In this document: positions 27,579 to 36,260 of the stretch, piece after piece
Position numbering within the stretch: position 1 is the first letter of the stretch
How the letters are laid out: each line of letters starts with the position of its first letter
Origin: Kumtagia sp963820075
GTDB taxonomy: Bacteria; Pseudomonadota; Alphaproteobacteria; Rhizobiales; Rhizobiaceae
Length of the DNA stretch: 64,000 nucleotides
NCBI GenBank assembly: GCA_963820075.1
Contig: CAWFYS010000006.1
Span: forward strand, 372,001-436,000
Direction: 5' to 3'
Notes under the pieces: generated by a model
Told to the model about the DNA's origin: nothing
The model's database searches: none
The model's input: the letters and a program-made list of their open reading frames with translations, nothing else
Made by a program: the position numbers and the translations under genes

Positions 27579-27616
27579 GTCATTCCCCTTTTTATGATTG
27601 GCAGATGTTTCGAAGA

Positions 27617-28354
27617 TCAGGCGAGCCCCCGCAGCCTCTGCAACTCCTTGATCGGAGGCGTTGCGGCGATCTGTTCGGGATCGAGCAGATCCCATTTGAC
27701 GCCGCGCGGCCGCTTGCCGCGCTTGTCGACAACGAGCGTGCGGGTCGGCGTCAAGATGTAGTCGACCAGGATGTCCGTCTCGCTGGGGTGGAGCTTGTCC
27801 TCCACCACCTGGCAGTCATGCACGATGGCGGCGACCGGCGTGTTGTCGTCGACAATACCCATATCGGTGAACATGCCCCATTCGAGATCGAAGAAGCCAT
27901 GGCCTTTGCCGAAACGAACACCGTCCAGCGAAACGGCCGATGCGCCGGTGACGAGAAAGTCGAACCGGCCGCGCTGTGTCACTTCCTGCAAGGTCACGGG
28001 CCGGCCGAAATGCTCCATTCCGTCCAGCCAGGCGGCGTAGAGCTCGGCGCCCTTTGGCACCATGCCGGGCTCGATCATCAGGAAGCCGCGATAGATGCCG
28101 TAGGTCGACATCACAAACGGGATTTCCGCCTCGATCATGCGGCGGCGTAGATCGACCAGGCAATTATCCGGGGTTATGAAGGCGTATTTGCAGTTGCGAT
28201 AGGCACCCAGTCTGACCAGACGCTCCGTTGCCGCTTCCGAGCCCTCGAAATCCGGGATAACTTCCGAAAAATTCAGATGGAATCGCGTATCTGGACGGGC
28301 CACATCCTTGAGCTTCGACCATATGCGTTGGCGGACGAGTTTGGATGTTGACAA
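27617..28354 (-). CDS. 5-formyltetrahydrofolate cyclo-ligase-like protein
   Basis: 245 residues. TTG start at 28354 is supported by GGGGAGG six bases upstream. The core of the 5-FTHF cyclo-ligase/NagB-like fold is visible: DNCLVDLRRRMIEAEIPFV, FDFLVTGASAVSLDGVRFGK, GKGHGFFDLEW (phosphate-binding loop), HDCQVVEDKLHPSETDILV and DYILTPTRTL. It is somewhat longer than the E. coli enzyme and heads an ABC-import operon, so it belongs to the subgroup of uncertain activity rather than the housekeeping enzyme beside 6S RNA. It could act on a folate-like or other imported compound. It is transcribed divergently from the RpiR regulator. Confidence 0.78.
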   Translation of the reverse strand: MSTSKLVRQRIWSKLKDVARPDTRFHLNFSEVIPDFEGSEAATERLVRLGAYRNCKYAFITPDNCLVDLRRRMIEAEIPFVMSTYGIYRGFLMIEPGMVPKGAELYAAWLDGMEHFGRPVTLQEVTQRGRFDFLVTGASAVSLDGVRFGKGHGFFDLEWGMFTDMGIVDDNTPVAAIVHDCQVVEDKLHPSETDILVDYILTPTRTLVVDKRGKRPRGVKWDLLDPEQIAATPPIKELQRLRGLA

Positions 28355-28369
28355 GGTGAGCCTCCCCGC

Positions 28370-28405
28370 GTTTCAGTGTTTCACAATCCTGAAACAATCG
28401 TTTCA
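28370..28405. promoter_or_regulatory. Candidate RpiR operator cluster
   Basis: GTTTCA occurs at 28370, 28378 and 28400, with an inverted TGAAAC at 28390. 28378-28395 is a perfect GTTTCA-N6-TGAAAC palindrome, and 28390-28405 forms TGAAAC-N4-GTTTCA. The cluster lies between the divergent cyclo-ligase-like and RpiR genes and is a natural binding site for the regulator. Confidence 0.55.
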
Positions 28406-28434
28406 CAAATGCAAGGGGACAATTTGGATAAGTC

Positions 28435-29283
28435 ATGGCTTCACGACTGACCCTTCGAATTCAGGAACGGTTTGCCCGGCTGACGGTGAGCGAGCAGAAG
28501 CTCGCGCGCCTGATCATGGAGCGGCAGGACGACATCCTCACACACTCGGCGACCGAGCTTGCCGCAATGGCCGATGTGTCGAAGGCGACGGCGGCGCGCT
28601 TCTTTCAGTCGCTCGGCTATGCCGATTTCAACGAAGTGAGGCTGCAGGCGCGCGAGGAGCGCAACCGCACGGAGCCATATCGTTACTCGCTTGGAGGGTC
28701 GGAGAAGATCGCGCTTGGCCGGGCCATCGGTTCGCATCTCGAACTTGAGATCGCCAACATTACCAAGACTTTCGAGGAGCTGCGGTCGGACCGCCTGACA
28801 ACGGCGGCTGAGATGATCGCCGAAGCGCCAAATGTCTGGTTTCTCGGCATGGGTCTGGAGGAGGGCCTGGCGCGCTACGGACGCCTGTTGCTGGCGCGGC
28901 TGCGCCACAATGTCATGGTGCTCGGCGGCGGCGGCAATTCCTGGGCCGAGGATCTGGCCATGACCGGCCCGCGCGACGTGCTGGTGCTGATAACGCTCGA
29001 ACCGCGCCCGCGTATCCTCAAGCCGATCCTGAGCTACGCCCGCACCACGCGCATGAACGTCATCACGATCACCGACCGCAACTATCTGCTGCAGGCCCAG
29101 AAATACTCCAACGTGGTTCTGCCTTGCCACGTTTCGAGCTTCGGCCTCGGCCCATCGCACACATCGGTCACAAGCGCCGTCCGCCTTCTGACCATCTCCT
29201 ACGCAGCCCATGCCGGCGACACCGCGCTACAGCGCGTCGATATCATTGGCGGCATTCACGAGGAACTGGACGACGTGGAGTGA
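28435..29283 (+). CDS. RpiR-family transcriptional regulator
   Basis: 282 residues. N-terminal HTH_6 domain: RFARLTVSEQKLARLIMERQ and the recognition helix region ATELAAMADVSKATAARFFQ. The C-terminal SIS domain (about 125-260) contains VWFLGMGLEEGLARYGRLLL and VLITLEPRPRILKPILSYAR, used to sense a phosphosugar or other phosphorylated ligand. It is divergent from the ABC/cyclo-ligase operon with a shared 80-base promoter region rich in GTTTCA elements, so local control is likely. Confidence 0.9.
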   Translation: MASRLTLRIQERFARLTVSEQKLARLIMERQDDILTHSATELAAMADVSKATAARFFQSLGYADFNEVRLQAREERNRTEPYRYSLGGSEKIALGRAIGSHLELEIANITKTFEELRSDRLTTAAEMIAEAPNVWFLGMGLEEGLARYGRLLLARLRHNVMVLGGGGNSWAEDLAMTGPRDVLVLITLEPRPRILKPILSYARTTRMNVITITDRNYLLQAQKYSNVVLPCHVSSFGLGPSHTSVTSAVRLLTISYAAHAGDTALQRVDIIGGIHEELDDVE

Positions 29284-29582
29284 GGCCTGGCGTTCCTTGG
29301 GTCGGAAACAACGCTGTTCAAAATCGTACGCGGCCTTATCTACCAACGACGGTCGACTTGATGATGACCCCGCCGTCAGGGCTTCTGCGCATTTGGCGTC
29401 CGACGGCGGCAACTGCCGCAGTTTCAACGCCGGACGCACTCGCGACCAAAGGGTCTTGTCGCTCGGTCGGCCATCGCGGCGCTTGCGTACGGCCTGGCCG
29501 GTAACGGTGCGTTGTGACCAGCGGAAGCCCAAAAATCCGCTCGCGGTCTTTCATACCGTTAACCTGACATTTAGCGGTTGCG
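29284..29582. other. Intergenic region upstream of lexA
   Basis: No gene seen. Contains an 8-bp-arm inverted repeat (CCGCCGTC at 29370, GACGGCGG at 29402) that could end the RpiR transcript. Otherwise unremarkable. Confidence 0.4.
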
Positions 29583-29623
29583 GAACACAAATCGAACAGA
29601 TAGGGTTTGTTCTGGTTTTGTTT
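29583..29623. promoter_or_regulatory. LexA (SOS) boxes
   Basis: 29583-29597 reads GAAC-N7-GAAC, the exact reverse complement of the alphaproteobacterial SOS box GTTC-N7-GTTC. A second, imperfect box GTTC-N7-GTTT lies at 29609-29623. Both are within 65 bases of the lexA start and indicate autorepression. Confidence 0.8.
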
Positions 29624-29645
29624 TAGTGCGATTCCGGTGGGCCAG

Positions 29646-30365
29646 ATGCTGACGCGTAAGCAACACGAACTCTTGCTCTTTATCCACGAACGGCTGAAGG
29701 AGTTGGGAATTCCGCCCTCCTTCGATGAAATGAAGGAGGCGCTTGATCTGGCGTCGAAATCAGGCATCCATCGTCTCATCACGGCGCTTGAGGAGCGGGG
29801 CTTCATCCGCCGCCTGCCGAATCGGGCGCGGGCGCTCGAGGTGATCCGCCTGCCGGATTCGATTGCGCCCGGTCTGGGCACCGCGCGAAAATTCTCGCCG
29901 AGCGTCATTGAAGGCAGCCTCGGCAAGAGGCCCCCCGATCCCGTTCGCGCTCCGGCGGCGGGGAGCGACGAGGACGCCCGCGCCGGCATCACCATCCCGG
30001 TCATGGGGCGCATCGCCGCCGGCGTACCGATCGACGCCATACAGCACCGGACGCACTCGATCCTGGTGCCGCCTGAGATGCTGTCGGGTGGCGAGCACTA
30101 CGCGCTCGAAGTGAAGGGCGATTCCATGATCGAGGCGGGTATCCTCGACGGCGACACCGTTGTCATTCGCAGCGCCAATACGGCCAACCCCGGCGAAATC
30201 GTGGTGGCGCTGGTCGACAATGAGGAAGCAACCCTGAAGCGCTTCCGCAGGAAAGGTGCCTCGATCGCTCTCGAGGCGGCCAACCCCGCCTACGAGACGC
30301 GCATCTACGGGCCGGATCGCGTGCGGGTGCAAGGCAAACTGGTCGGCTTGATCCGGCGCTACTGA
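29646..30365 (+). CDS. lexA: LexA repressor
   Basis: 239 residues, the normal length for rhizobia. The N-terminal winged HTH is MLTRKQHELLLFIHERLKEL...PSFDEMKEALDLASKSGIHR. The autocleavage Ala-Gly bond sits in GRIAAGVPIDA. The S24 peptidase dyad is Ser in KGDSMIEAG and Lys in EATLKRFRR. It represses SOS genes until RecA-stimulated self-cleavage. I start it at ATG 29646 because family members begin MLTRKQ; an in-frame upstream extension is non-homologous. LexA boxes directly upstream show autoregulation. Confidence 0.96.
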   Translation: MLTRKQHELLLFIHERLKELGIPPSFDEMKEALDLASKSGIHRLITALEERGFIRRLPNRARALEVIRLPDSIAPGLGTARKFSPSVIEGSLGKRPPDPVRAPAAGSDEDARAGITIPVMGRIAAGVPIDAIQHRTHSILVPPEMLSGGEHYALEVKGDSMIEAGILDGDTVVIRSANTANPGEIVVALVDNEEATLKRFRRKGASIALEAANPAYETRIYGPDRVRVQGKLVGLIRRY

Positions 30366-30391
30366 CCTTTGGCCTCGCGGAGGTGCCAGGT

Positions 30392-30424
30392 CGAAGCGGC
30401 GGGCGCGCCTGTGCCGCCGCTTCG
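30392..30424. terminator. Hairpin between convergent lexA and comEC
   Basis: Perfect 11-bp arms CGAAGCGGCGG and CCGCCGCTTCG with an 11-base loop, 27 bases after the lexA stop and 55 bases from the comEC stop. No clear T-run, so intrinsic termination is possible but unproven. Confidence 0.5.
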
Positions 30425-30478
30425 TGGCCGTCCGTTGCCTGCTTCGTTGTTCGCGGAACGGCGCCGCCCGTCGGTCGA

Positions 30479-33007
30479 TCACGGCTTTCGTTGCCGGCGT
30501 GGCGGCAGGCCGCGCGCCTCGCGGGAGAAGATGCGGTGGCTGTGCCAAGGTCGGTCCGGCCTGCCAATGGCGTAGCGGATTTCGGCGGCGGAGACGCCGG
30601 CCTTTGCCGGCAGGTAGACAGCGACGCTTCCCGAGCGGGCAAGCTCGCGCCGGGTGACGACTGCCACCGTCCGATCAGCGCATTTCAATGGCGTTGCCGC
30701 ATCGTCGAGGACGATCAGCGTGGCGAACGTACAACTCCGTCTCGCCTCCTCCGCGTCCGAAGTGTGGATGATTACGGCGCCCGAGGGATGGCGTCCTACA
30801 CAAGCACGGGCATTGCACCGAAAGGAGGCCGGTTTGGTCTTGCCAAGGGCCGCTTCATCCGCGTCGCTTTCCAGCAGGCGATCGACGCCCTGGTTGTCTG
30901 TTTCACCAATGTCCGGGCCTGGCGATTCGACCAGCGCCAGGACGATCCTTTCGCCCACCGGCGCGGACGGGGCCGGTGAGACGCTGGACGCATCGGCACG
31001 ACCCGAGTCGATCGCGCGCGCCGATTGTTTTTCCGGCTTTCGGATATCCGTGCCTTTCAGGGCGCGCCTCCAGTTCGCCGCGGCAAAGGTGTCGGGCCGT
31101 ATGATGTTGACCGCGAGATAGTTGTCCGGCGTAAGAAATCCGACAAGGGCTCCGTCCTCGGAGATCAGTACGTCCGGCGCGCTGACATCGCCGATCGTCA
31201 GCAGACCGGCCAGAGCGAAAGGAAGGCCGGCCAGCCGCAACCATGTGCTCGAAAAGGTCGCGACAATCAGGGCGATGGTAATGAGGACAACGGAGCTGCC
31301 GGATATCAGGCCGACCGCGTCGATCGGCGAGCGTCGCGAGAACCAATCCGCGATCGCGATCATGACTGAAATGCCCTTCCCCATCAGGTCGAGGAACAGA
31401 CCGTCGAGGCCGAAAGGCATAGCTACCGCAGCGAGCACCGCCGACGGCATGACCACGGCTGACACGATCGGCATGGCAACGAGATTGGCCGCGAGACTGA
31501 GCGGGGCGATGCGCTGGAAGTGATAGGCGCCGTAAGCGGTCGTGGCGAGTCCCGCGACCAGCGAGGTGACGAGCAGTCCCGCGACGAGCGCCGCCCCCCG
31601 GCGCAAGACGGCAGCCGCGAAGGAGCGTTGCTGGCGTGGCATCGCCTTGGCCCTGCTCCGCTCCGTCCACCACGCATAGGCCGCGACCAGGGCAGCCGTC
31701 GCTGCGAAAGACATCTGAAAGCTCGGGCCGACCACCTCATGCGGGGTGGCAGCCAGCACGACGACCGCCGAGATCGCCAGATTGCGCATGGTCAGTGCCG
31801 CTCGATCGAAAAGCAATGCAATCAGCATGACGGCGAGCATCAGGAAACTGCGTTGCGCCGCCACTTCGCCGCCCGAAATCAGCATATATGCGGCAATGGC
31901 GGCCAGACCGGCGCCGGCGGCATATTTCTTCCCCGGCCGGCGCGAGGCGAAACCGGGAAACAGAGCCATGCCGGCGCGCAACGCTCCGATGACCACGCCG
32001 GCAACCAGAGCCATATGCAGTCCGGAGATCGAAATCACGTGATAGAGGCCGCTGCGCCTCATGGACTCACTGATTTCAGTCGGAATTCCGGCGCGCACGC
32101 CGACCATCAACGCCGCGGCGATCTCGCCTTCCGCACCGCCAATTCGTCCGCGCACGCGCGTCGCGATGCCGTCGCGGACATTCTCGATCGCCGCGATCAG
32201 CGTGTCCGCCGCGCCCCCGGCATGCGGAGCGAGCCGTTCAACGCCGCCCATGAAATATCCGCTCGCGCCGATCCCGTCGAAATAGCTCTCGAACGAGAAG
32301 TCATAGCTGCCGGGCCGCACCGGGCCCGATGGCGGGCGCAGCCGGACCAGCCCGCCGACCATGGAGCCGACCCTCACGCCCTCCGGCAGCTTGCGCGCCG
32401 TGGCGCGGATGCGCCGAGGGGCATAGCGCAATTTCGGTCGGTCCGTGGAGACAATGTCGATCGTCAGCCGCGCCCTGCCGTTGGTGAGCCGATCCAGTCC
32501 GGCCACGCGCCCGGTGACGCGCGTCGAGACCTCGCCGCCGAGCATTGCCGTGCCCACCCGCCATGTCTCGACCTTCGCCAGCAAGGCGCCAAGGCAGATG
32601 AGGAACAGCGCCACGATCGCCGGCCGCCACGCCCGGTCGCGCGGAACAAGGAAGGCGGCGAGACCGGCGGCCATGGCGACAGCGAAGATCAAAAAGCCCC
32701 CAGGCTCGCGCGGCAGCCCGAAATAGATAAACGCGCCCGCAGCGAGGAAGACGGGAACCAGCAGGACCGGCGTCCCGCGCTCCATCTCCAGCGTGACCGC
32801 GTCCCTTGTCGCCTGGAAGGCTCCGGCGGCAATCATGCGCGGCAGGCCGCGTTGCCCCGGGAGCGAGTTTCTCCAGCGAAGCCGCCGCCCAAACCCGGCC
32901 GCGGCGAGAGAGTAGTCTTCGCGCAACGCCGGCAGCAGGGCATCGGGCGTCTCGTCCGTGCCCAACAACCGCCACTCGTGCCGCTCGCGCGCGGATGTCT
33001 CCGCCAT
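30479..33007 (-). CDS. comEC: ComEC/Rec2-family DNA uptake channel protein
   Basis: 842 residues from ATG 33007 (MAETSARERHEWR); a GTG nine bases upstream is possible. Layout: N-terminal membrane helices around residues 75-160, a DUF4131/OB-like periplasmic stretch (RLTIDIVSTDRPKLRYAPRR), and the Competence domain from about 290 with GLYHVISISGLHMALVAGVV, followed by about eight membrane helices. The C-terminal region (DNYLAVNIIRPDTFAAANWR) is soluble. The metallo-beta-lactamase-like domain of Gram-positive ComEC is absent or highly degenerate, as usual in rhizobial homologues. It would carry single-stranded DNA through the inner membrane. It is divergent from gltX. Confidence 0.9.
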   Translation of the reverse strand: MAETSARERHEWRLLGTDETPDALLPALREDYSLAAAGFGRRLRWRNSLPGQRGLPRMIAAGAFQATRDAVTLEMERGTPVLLVPVFLAAGAFIYFGLPREPGGFLIFAVAMAAGLAAFLVPRDRAWRPAIVALFLICLGALLAKVETWRVGTAMLGGEVSTRVTGRVAGLDRLTNGRARLTIDIVSTDRPKLRYAPRRIRATARKLPEGVRVGSMVGGLVRLRPPSGPVRPGSYDFSFESYFDGIGASGYFMGGVERLAPHAGGAADTLIAAIENVRDGIATRVRGRIGGAEGEIAAALMVGVRAGIPTEISESMRRSGLYHVISISGLHMALVAGVVIGALRAGMALFPGFASRRPGKKYAAGAGLAAIAAYMLISGGEVAAQRSFLMLAVMLIALLFDRAALTMRNLAISAVVVLAATPHEVVGPSFQMSFAATAALVAAYAWWTERSRAKAMPRQQRSFAAAVLRRGAALVAGLLVTSLVAGLATTAYGAYHFQRIAPLSLAANLVAMPIVSAVVMPSAVLAAVAMPFGLDGLFLDLMGKGISVMIAIADWFSRRSPIDAVGLISGSSVVLITIALIVATFSSTWLRLAGLPFALAGLLTIGDVSAPDVLISEDGALVGFLTPDNYLAVNIIRPDTFAAANWRRALKGTDIRKPEKQSARAIDSGRADASSVSPAPSAPVGERIVLALVESPGPDIGETDNQGVDRLLESDADEAALGKTKPASFRCNARACVGRHPSGAVIIHTSDAEEARRSCTFATLIVLDDAATPLKCADRTVAVVTRRELARSGSVAVYLPAKAGVSAAEIRYAIGRPDRPWHSHRIFSREARGLPPRRQRKP

Positions 33008-33159
33008 GCACTTCACACGCCGCTCGGGCAGGTTGCTTGTCGAGGGAACTCTGCTCGGCCCTTGCGCCTCCGACCTTCTATGCTACATGAACCCCGACCG
33101 TTTTCCATGCTTGCCGCGCGGGATTCCGCCCGCGGCGAGCATGTCCTCCCGAGAGGCCT

Positions 33160-34585
33160 ATGTCCAAGCCAGTCGTCACCCGCTTTGCGCCCTCGCCCAC
33201 CGGCTATCTTCACATCGGCGGAGCGCGCACGGCCCTGTTCAACTGGCTTTTCGCGCGGCACACCGGCGGCAGGATGCTGCTCAGGATCGAGGATACCGAC
33301 CGGGAGCGCTCGACGGAGGCCGCGACCGCCGCGATTCTCGACGGGCTTAGCTGGCTCGGCCTGACCTGGGACGGCGAGGCGATCTCGCAGTTCGCGCGTG
33401 GCGCGCGCCACCGCGAGGTCGCGGAGGAACTCGTTCGCCTGGGCAAGGCTTATTATTGCTATGCGACTCCGGCGGAGCTTGAGCGGATGCGGGAGAAGGC
33501 CCGCGCCGAGGGACGGCCGCCCCGCTATGACGGACGCTGGCGCGACCGCGACCCGTCCGAGGCGCCAGCCGGCGCAAAGGGCGCCATCCGGGTAAAGGCG
33601 CCGCGCGAAGGCGAGACGATCGTGCGCGACCGCGTGCAGGGCGAGGTGCGCTTCCCCAACAAGGACCTCGACGACTTCATCATCCTGCGTTCGGACGGCG
33701 TTCCGACCTATATGCACGCGGTCGTCGTGGACGACCACGACATGGGCGTCACCCACATCATCCGCGGCGACGACCATCTCACCAACGCCGCCCGGCAGAC
33801 GATCATCTATGACGCCATGGGCTGGGACGTGCCGGTCATGGCGCATATTCCGCTGATCCATGGGGCGGACGGCGCAAAGCTGTCGAAACGCCACGGCGCG
33901 CTCGGTGTTGAGGCATACCGCGCGATGGGCTACCTGCCCGCCGCCCTGCTCAACTACCTGGCGCGGTTGGGATGGAGCCACGGCGACGACGAGGTCATGT
34001 CGATCGACGATATGGTTCGCTGGTTCGAGATCGAGGACGTCAACCGGGGTGCGGCGCGCTTCGATTTCCAGAAGCTGGAGGCGCTGAACGGCCTCTATAT
34101 GCGGCGTATGGACGATGCCGCCCTTGCCGACATCTTCGATCGCCACCTTGCCCTACCTCGCGACGTCCGGCCCCTTGGACGCCGGGCTCGACGACGCGCA
34201 GAAAGCCAGGCTGCTCGCCGCCATGCCCGGGCTCAAGGAACGCGCCAAGACACTGGCCGAACTTGCGGAAAATTCAGCTTATTTGTTCGCGACCCGGCCG
34301 CTGTCGATCGACGACAAGGCGGCCACGCTGCTTGGAGAGCGCCCGCGCACGGTCCTGGCCGGCGCGTGGGCGGCCCTGAAGAGCATCGAGGGCGACTGGA
34401 CTGCTCAGGCCACCGAAGCCGCGATCCGCGGTTTCGCGGCCGCGCAGGGCTTGAAGCTCGGCAACGTCGCCCAGCCGTTGCGCGCGGCGCTGACGGGCCG
34501 CGGCACGTCGCCTGGCGTGTTCGACGTGCTTGCCGTCCTGGGGCGTGAGGAAAGTCTCGCACGCATCGGAGATCAAATCGATTAG
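33160..34585 (+). CDS. gltX: Glutamyl-tRNA synthetase, one frameshift
   Basis: 474 residues after correction. The HIGH motif is PTGYLHIGGARTALFNW, the KMSKS-type motif AKLSKRHGALG, and the class Ic core DTDRERSTEAATAAIL follows. It charges tRNA-Glu (or also tRNA-Gln in organisms with GatCAB). Near 34150 the frame breaks at CGCCACCTTGCCCTAC: dropping one G gives HLPYLATSGPLDAGLDDAQK, and the anticodon-binding domain continues to the stop at 34585 (EESLARIGDQID). An essential gene is unlikely to be broken, so a base-call error is the best reading. Another gltX copy elsewhere, common in alphaproteobacteria, could weaken that argument. Confidence 0.9.
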
Positions 34586-34759
34586 TGTGTCCTTTACCTC
34601 ATCAAGAGCCATTGAATCCCTTCTGCTGCGGTGCAACATTGCGGCGGCGAAAATTCACGGGACCGTTTGGAAAGCAGGTCTGCAATCGCTTTTCCCAACC
34701 GGGTCCAGTTGGTGCCGGGAGGCGCCGATCTCGCGAAACATTGACAAAGGGGTACCCGC

Positions 34760-36049
34760 ATGACCGGATCGACAGCGAAGCTGGAATTCAAGGGCAAGAC
34801 GCATGAGCTGAAGGTTCGATCGGGCAGCGTCGGGCCGGAAGTGATCGACATCGGGGCGCTCTACAAGGATACCGGCGCGTTCACCTACGACCCCGGCTTC
34901 ACGTCGACGGCAAGTTGCGATTCGGAAATTACCTTCATCGACGGCGACGTCGGCGTGCTTCTGCATCGCGGCTATCCGATCGATCAACTCGCCGAGCACA
35001 GCGACTTCCTCGAAGTCTGCTACCTGCTGCTTTATGGCGAGTTGCCGACCAGGGCGCAGAAGGACGACTTCGACCTGCGCGTGACCCGCCACACCATGGT
35101 TCACGAACAGATGTCGCGCTTTTTCACCGGCTTCCGCAGGGATGCGCATCCGATGGCGGTGATGTGCGGCGTGGTCGGCGCTCTGTCGGCCTTCTACCAC
35201 GACTCGACCGACATCTCCGATCCCTACCAGCGCATGGTCGCTTCCGTGCGCCTGATCGCCAAGATGCCGACGATCGCGGCCATGGCCTACAAATACCATA
35301 TCGGCCAGCCGTTCATCTATCCGAGGAACGACCTCGATTACGCGGCGAACTTCCTGCACATGTGCTTCGCGGTGCCGTGCGAGGAATACAGGGTCAACCC
35401 GGTGCTGGCGCGCGCCATGGAGCGCATCTTTATCCTGCACGCCGACCACGAGCAGAACGCCTCCACCTCCACGGTCCGGCTCGCCGGCTCGTCGGGCGCC
35501 AACCCGTTTGCCTGCATTGCCGCCGGCATCGCCTGCCTTTGGGGCCCGGCGCATGGCGGCGCCAACGAGGCAGCGCTCAACATGCTGTCCGAGATAGGCT
35601 CGGTCGACCGCATTCCGGAGTTCATCGCGCGCGCCAAGGACAAGAACGATCCGTTCCGGCTGATGGGCTTCGGCCATCGCGTCTACAAGAACTACGATCC
35701 GCGCGCCAAGATCATGCAGAAGACGACGCATGAGGTGCTCGGCGAACTCGGCATCAAGGACGACCCGATGCTCGACGTGGCGATCGAGCTGGAACGCATC
35801 GCGCTCACGGATGGATATTTCATCGAAAAGAAGCTCTACCCGAATATCGACTTCTATTCGGGCATCACGCTGAAGGCGCTCGGCTTTCCCACCACCATGT
35901 TCACCGTGCTGTTCGCGGTGGCCCGCACCGTCGGCTGGATCTCGCAATGGAAGGAAATGATCGAGGATCCGCAGCAGAAGATCGGCCGGCCGCGCCAGCT
36001 CTACACGGGTCCGGCCCAGCGCGACTTCGTGCCGATCGCCAGGCGGTAG
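34760..36049 (+). CDS. gltA: Citrate synthase (type II)
   Basis: 429 residues, the usual length of the hexameric type. The sequence from TGSTAKLEFKGKTHELKVR through YKDTGAFTYDPGFTSTASCD is standard. Catalytic residues are visible: His in WGPAHGGANEAAL, His in GFGHRVYKNYDPRA, and Asp in NIDFYSGITLKALGFP. It condenses acetyl-CoA with oxaloacetate in the TCA cycle. The ribosome binding site AAAGGGG lies nine bases before the ATG. It follows gltX on the same strand after 174 bases and probably has its own promoter. Confidence 0.97.
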   Translation: MTGSTAKLEFKGKTHELKVRSGSVGPEVIDIGALYKDTGAFTYDPGFTSTASCDSEITFIDGDVGVLLHRGYPIDQLAEHSDFLEVCYLLLYGELPTRAQKDDFDLRVTRHTMVHEQMSRFFTGFRRDAHPMAVMCGVVGALSAFYHDSTDISDPYQRMVASVRLIAKMPTIAAMAYKYHIGQPFIYPRNDLDYAANFLHMCFAVPCEEYRVNPVLARAMERIFILHADHEQNASTSTVRLAGSSGANPFACIAAGIACLWGPAHGGANEAALNMLSEIGSVDRIPEFIARAKDKNDPFRLMGFGHRVYKNYDPRAKIMQKTTHEVLGELGIKDDPMLDVAIELERIALTDGYFIEKKLYPNIDFYSGITLKALGFPTTMFTVLFAVARTVGWISQWKEMIEDPQQKIGRPRQLYTGPAQRDFVPIARR

Positions 36050-36060
36050 GACGCTTCAGA

Positions 36061-36092
36061 GCAGGATGATCGGGATGGAGCCGTCATCCTGC
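36061..36092. terminator. Hairpin after gltA
   Basis: Perfect 9-bp arms GCAGGATGA and TCATCCTGC with a 14-base loop, 11 bases after the gltA stop. No T-run. It may be a terminator or a small intergenic palindrome of rhizobial type. Confidence 0.45.
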
Positions 36093-36180
36093 CAGCGGCT
36101 CTAAGCTTTGACCGTCGGAGGCACGCGCTATCGCACCAGATGGTCAACCTTCATAGCCCTCGGTTAACCCCTTGTTTTGA

Positions 36181-36224
36181 AGCATGATCTTATCGAAAAG
36201 TCCGCAACTTTTCGGGATCATGCT
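36181..36224. repeat. Palindromic intergenic repeat
   Basis: AGCATGATC...GAAAAGT and ACTTTTC...GATCATGCT form an interrupted palindrome. This AGCATGATC/GATCATGCT element is a familiar type in rhizobial intergenic regions. It lies between convergent gltA and lpxB. Confidence 0.6.
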
Positions 36225-36260
36225 CCGGGCGGACAACCGGTGGCGGACGCCCCACTTCGC

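Noticed and set aside
31520..33364. 614-residue plus-strand open frame
   Set aside because: Antisense shadow of comEC, with no domain and no start signal.
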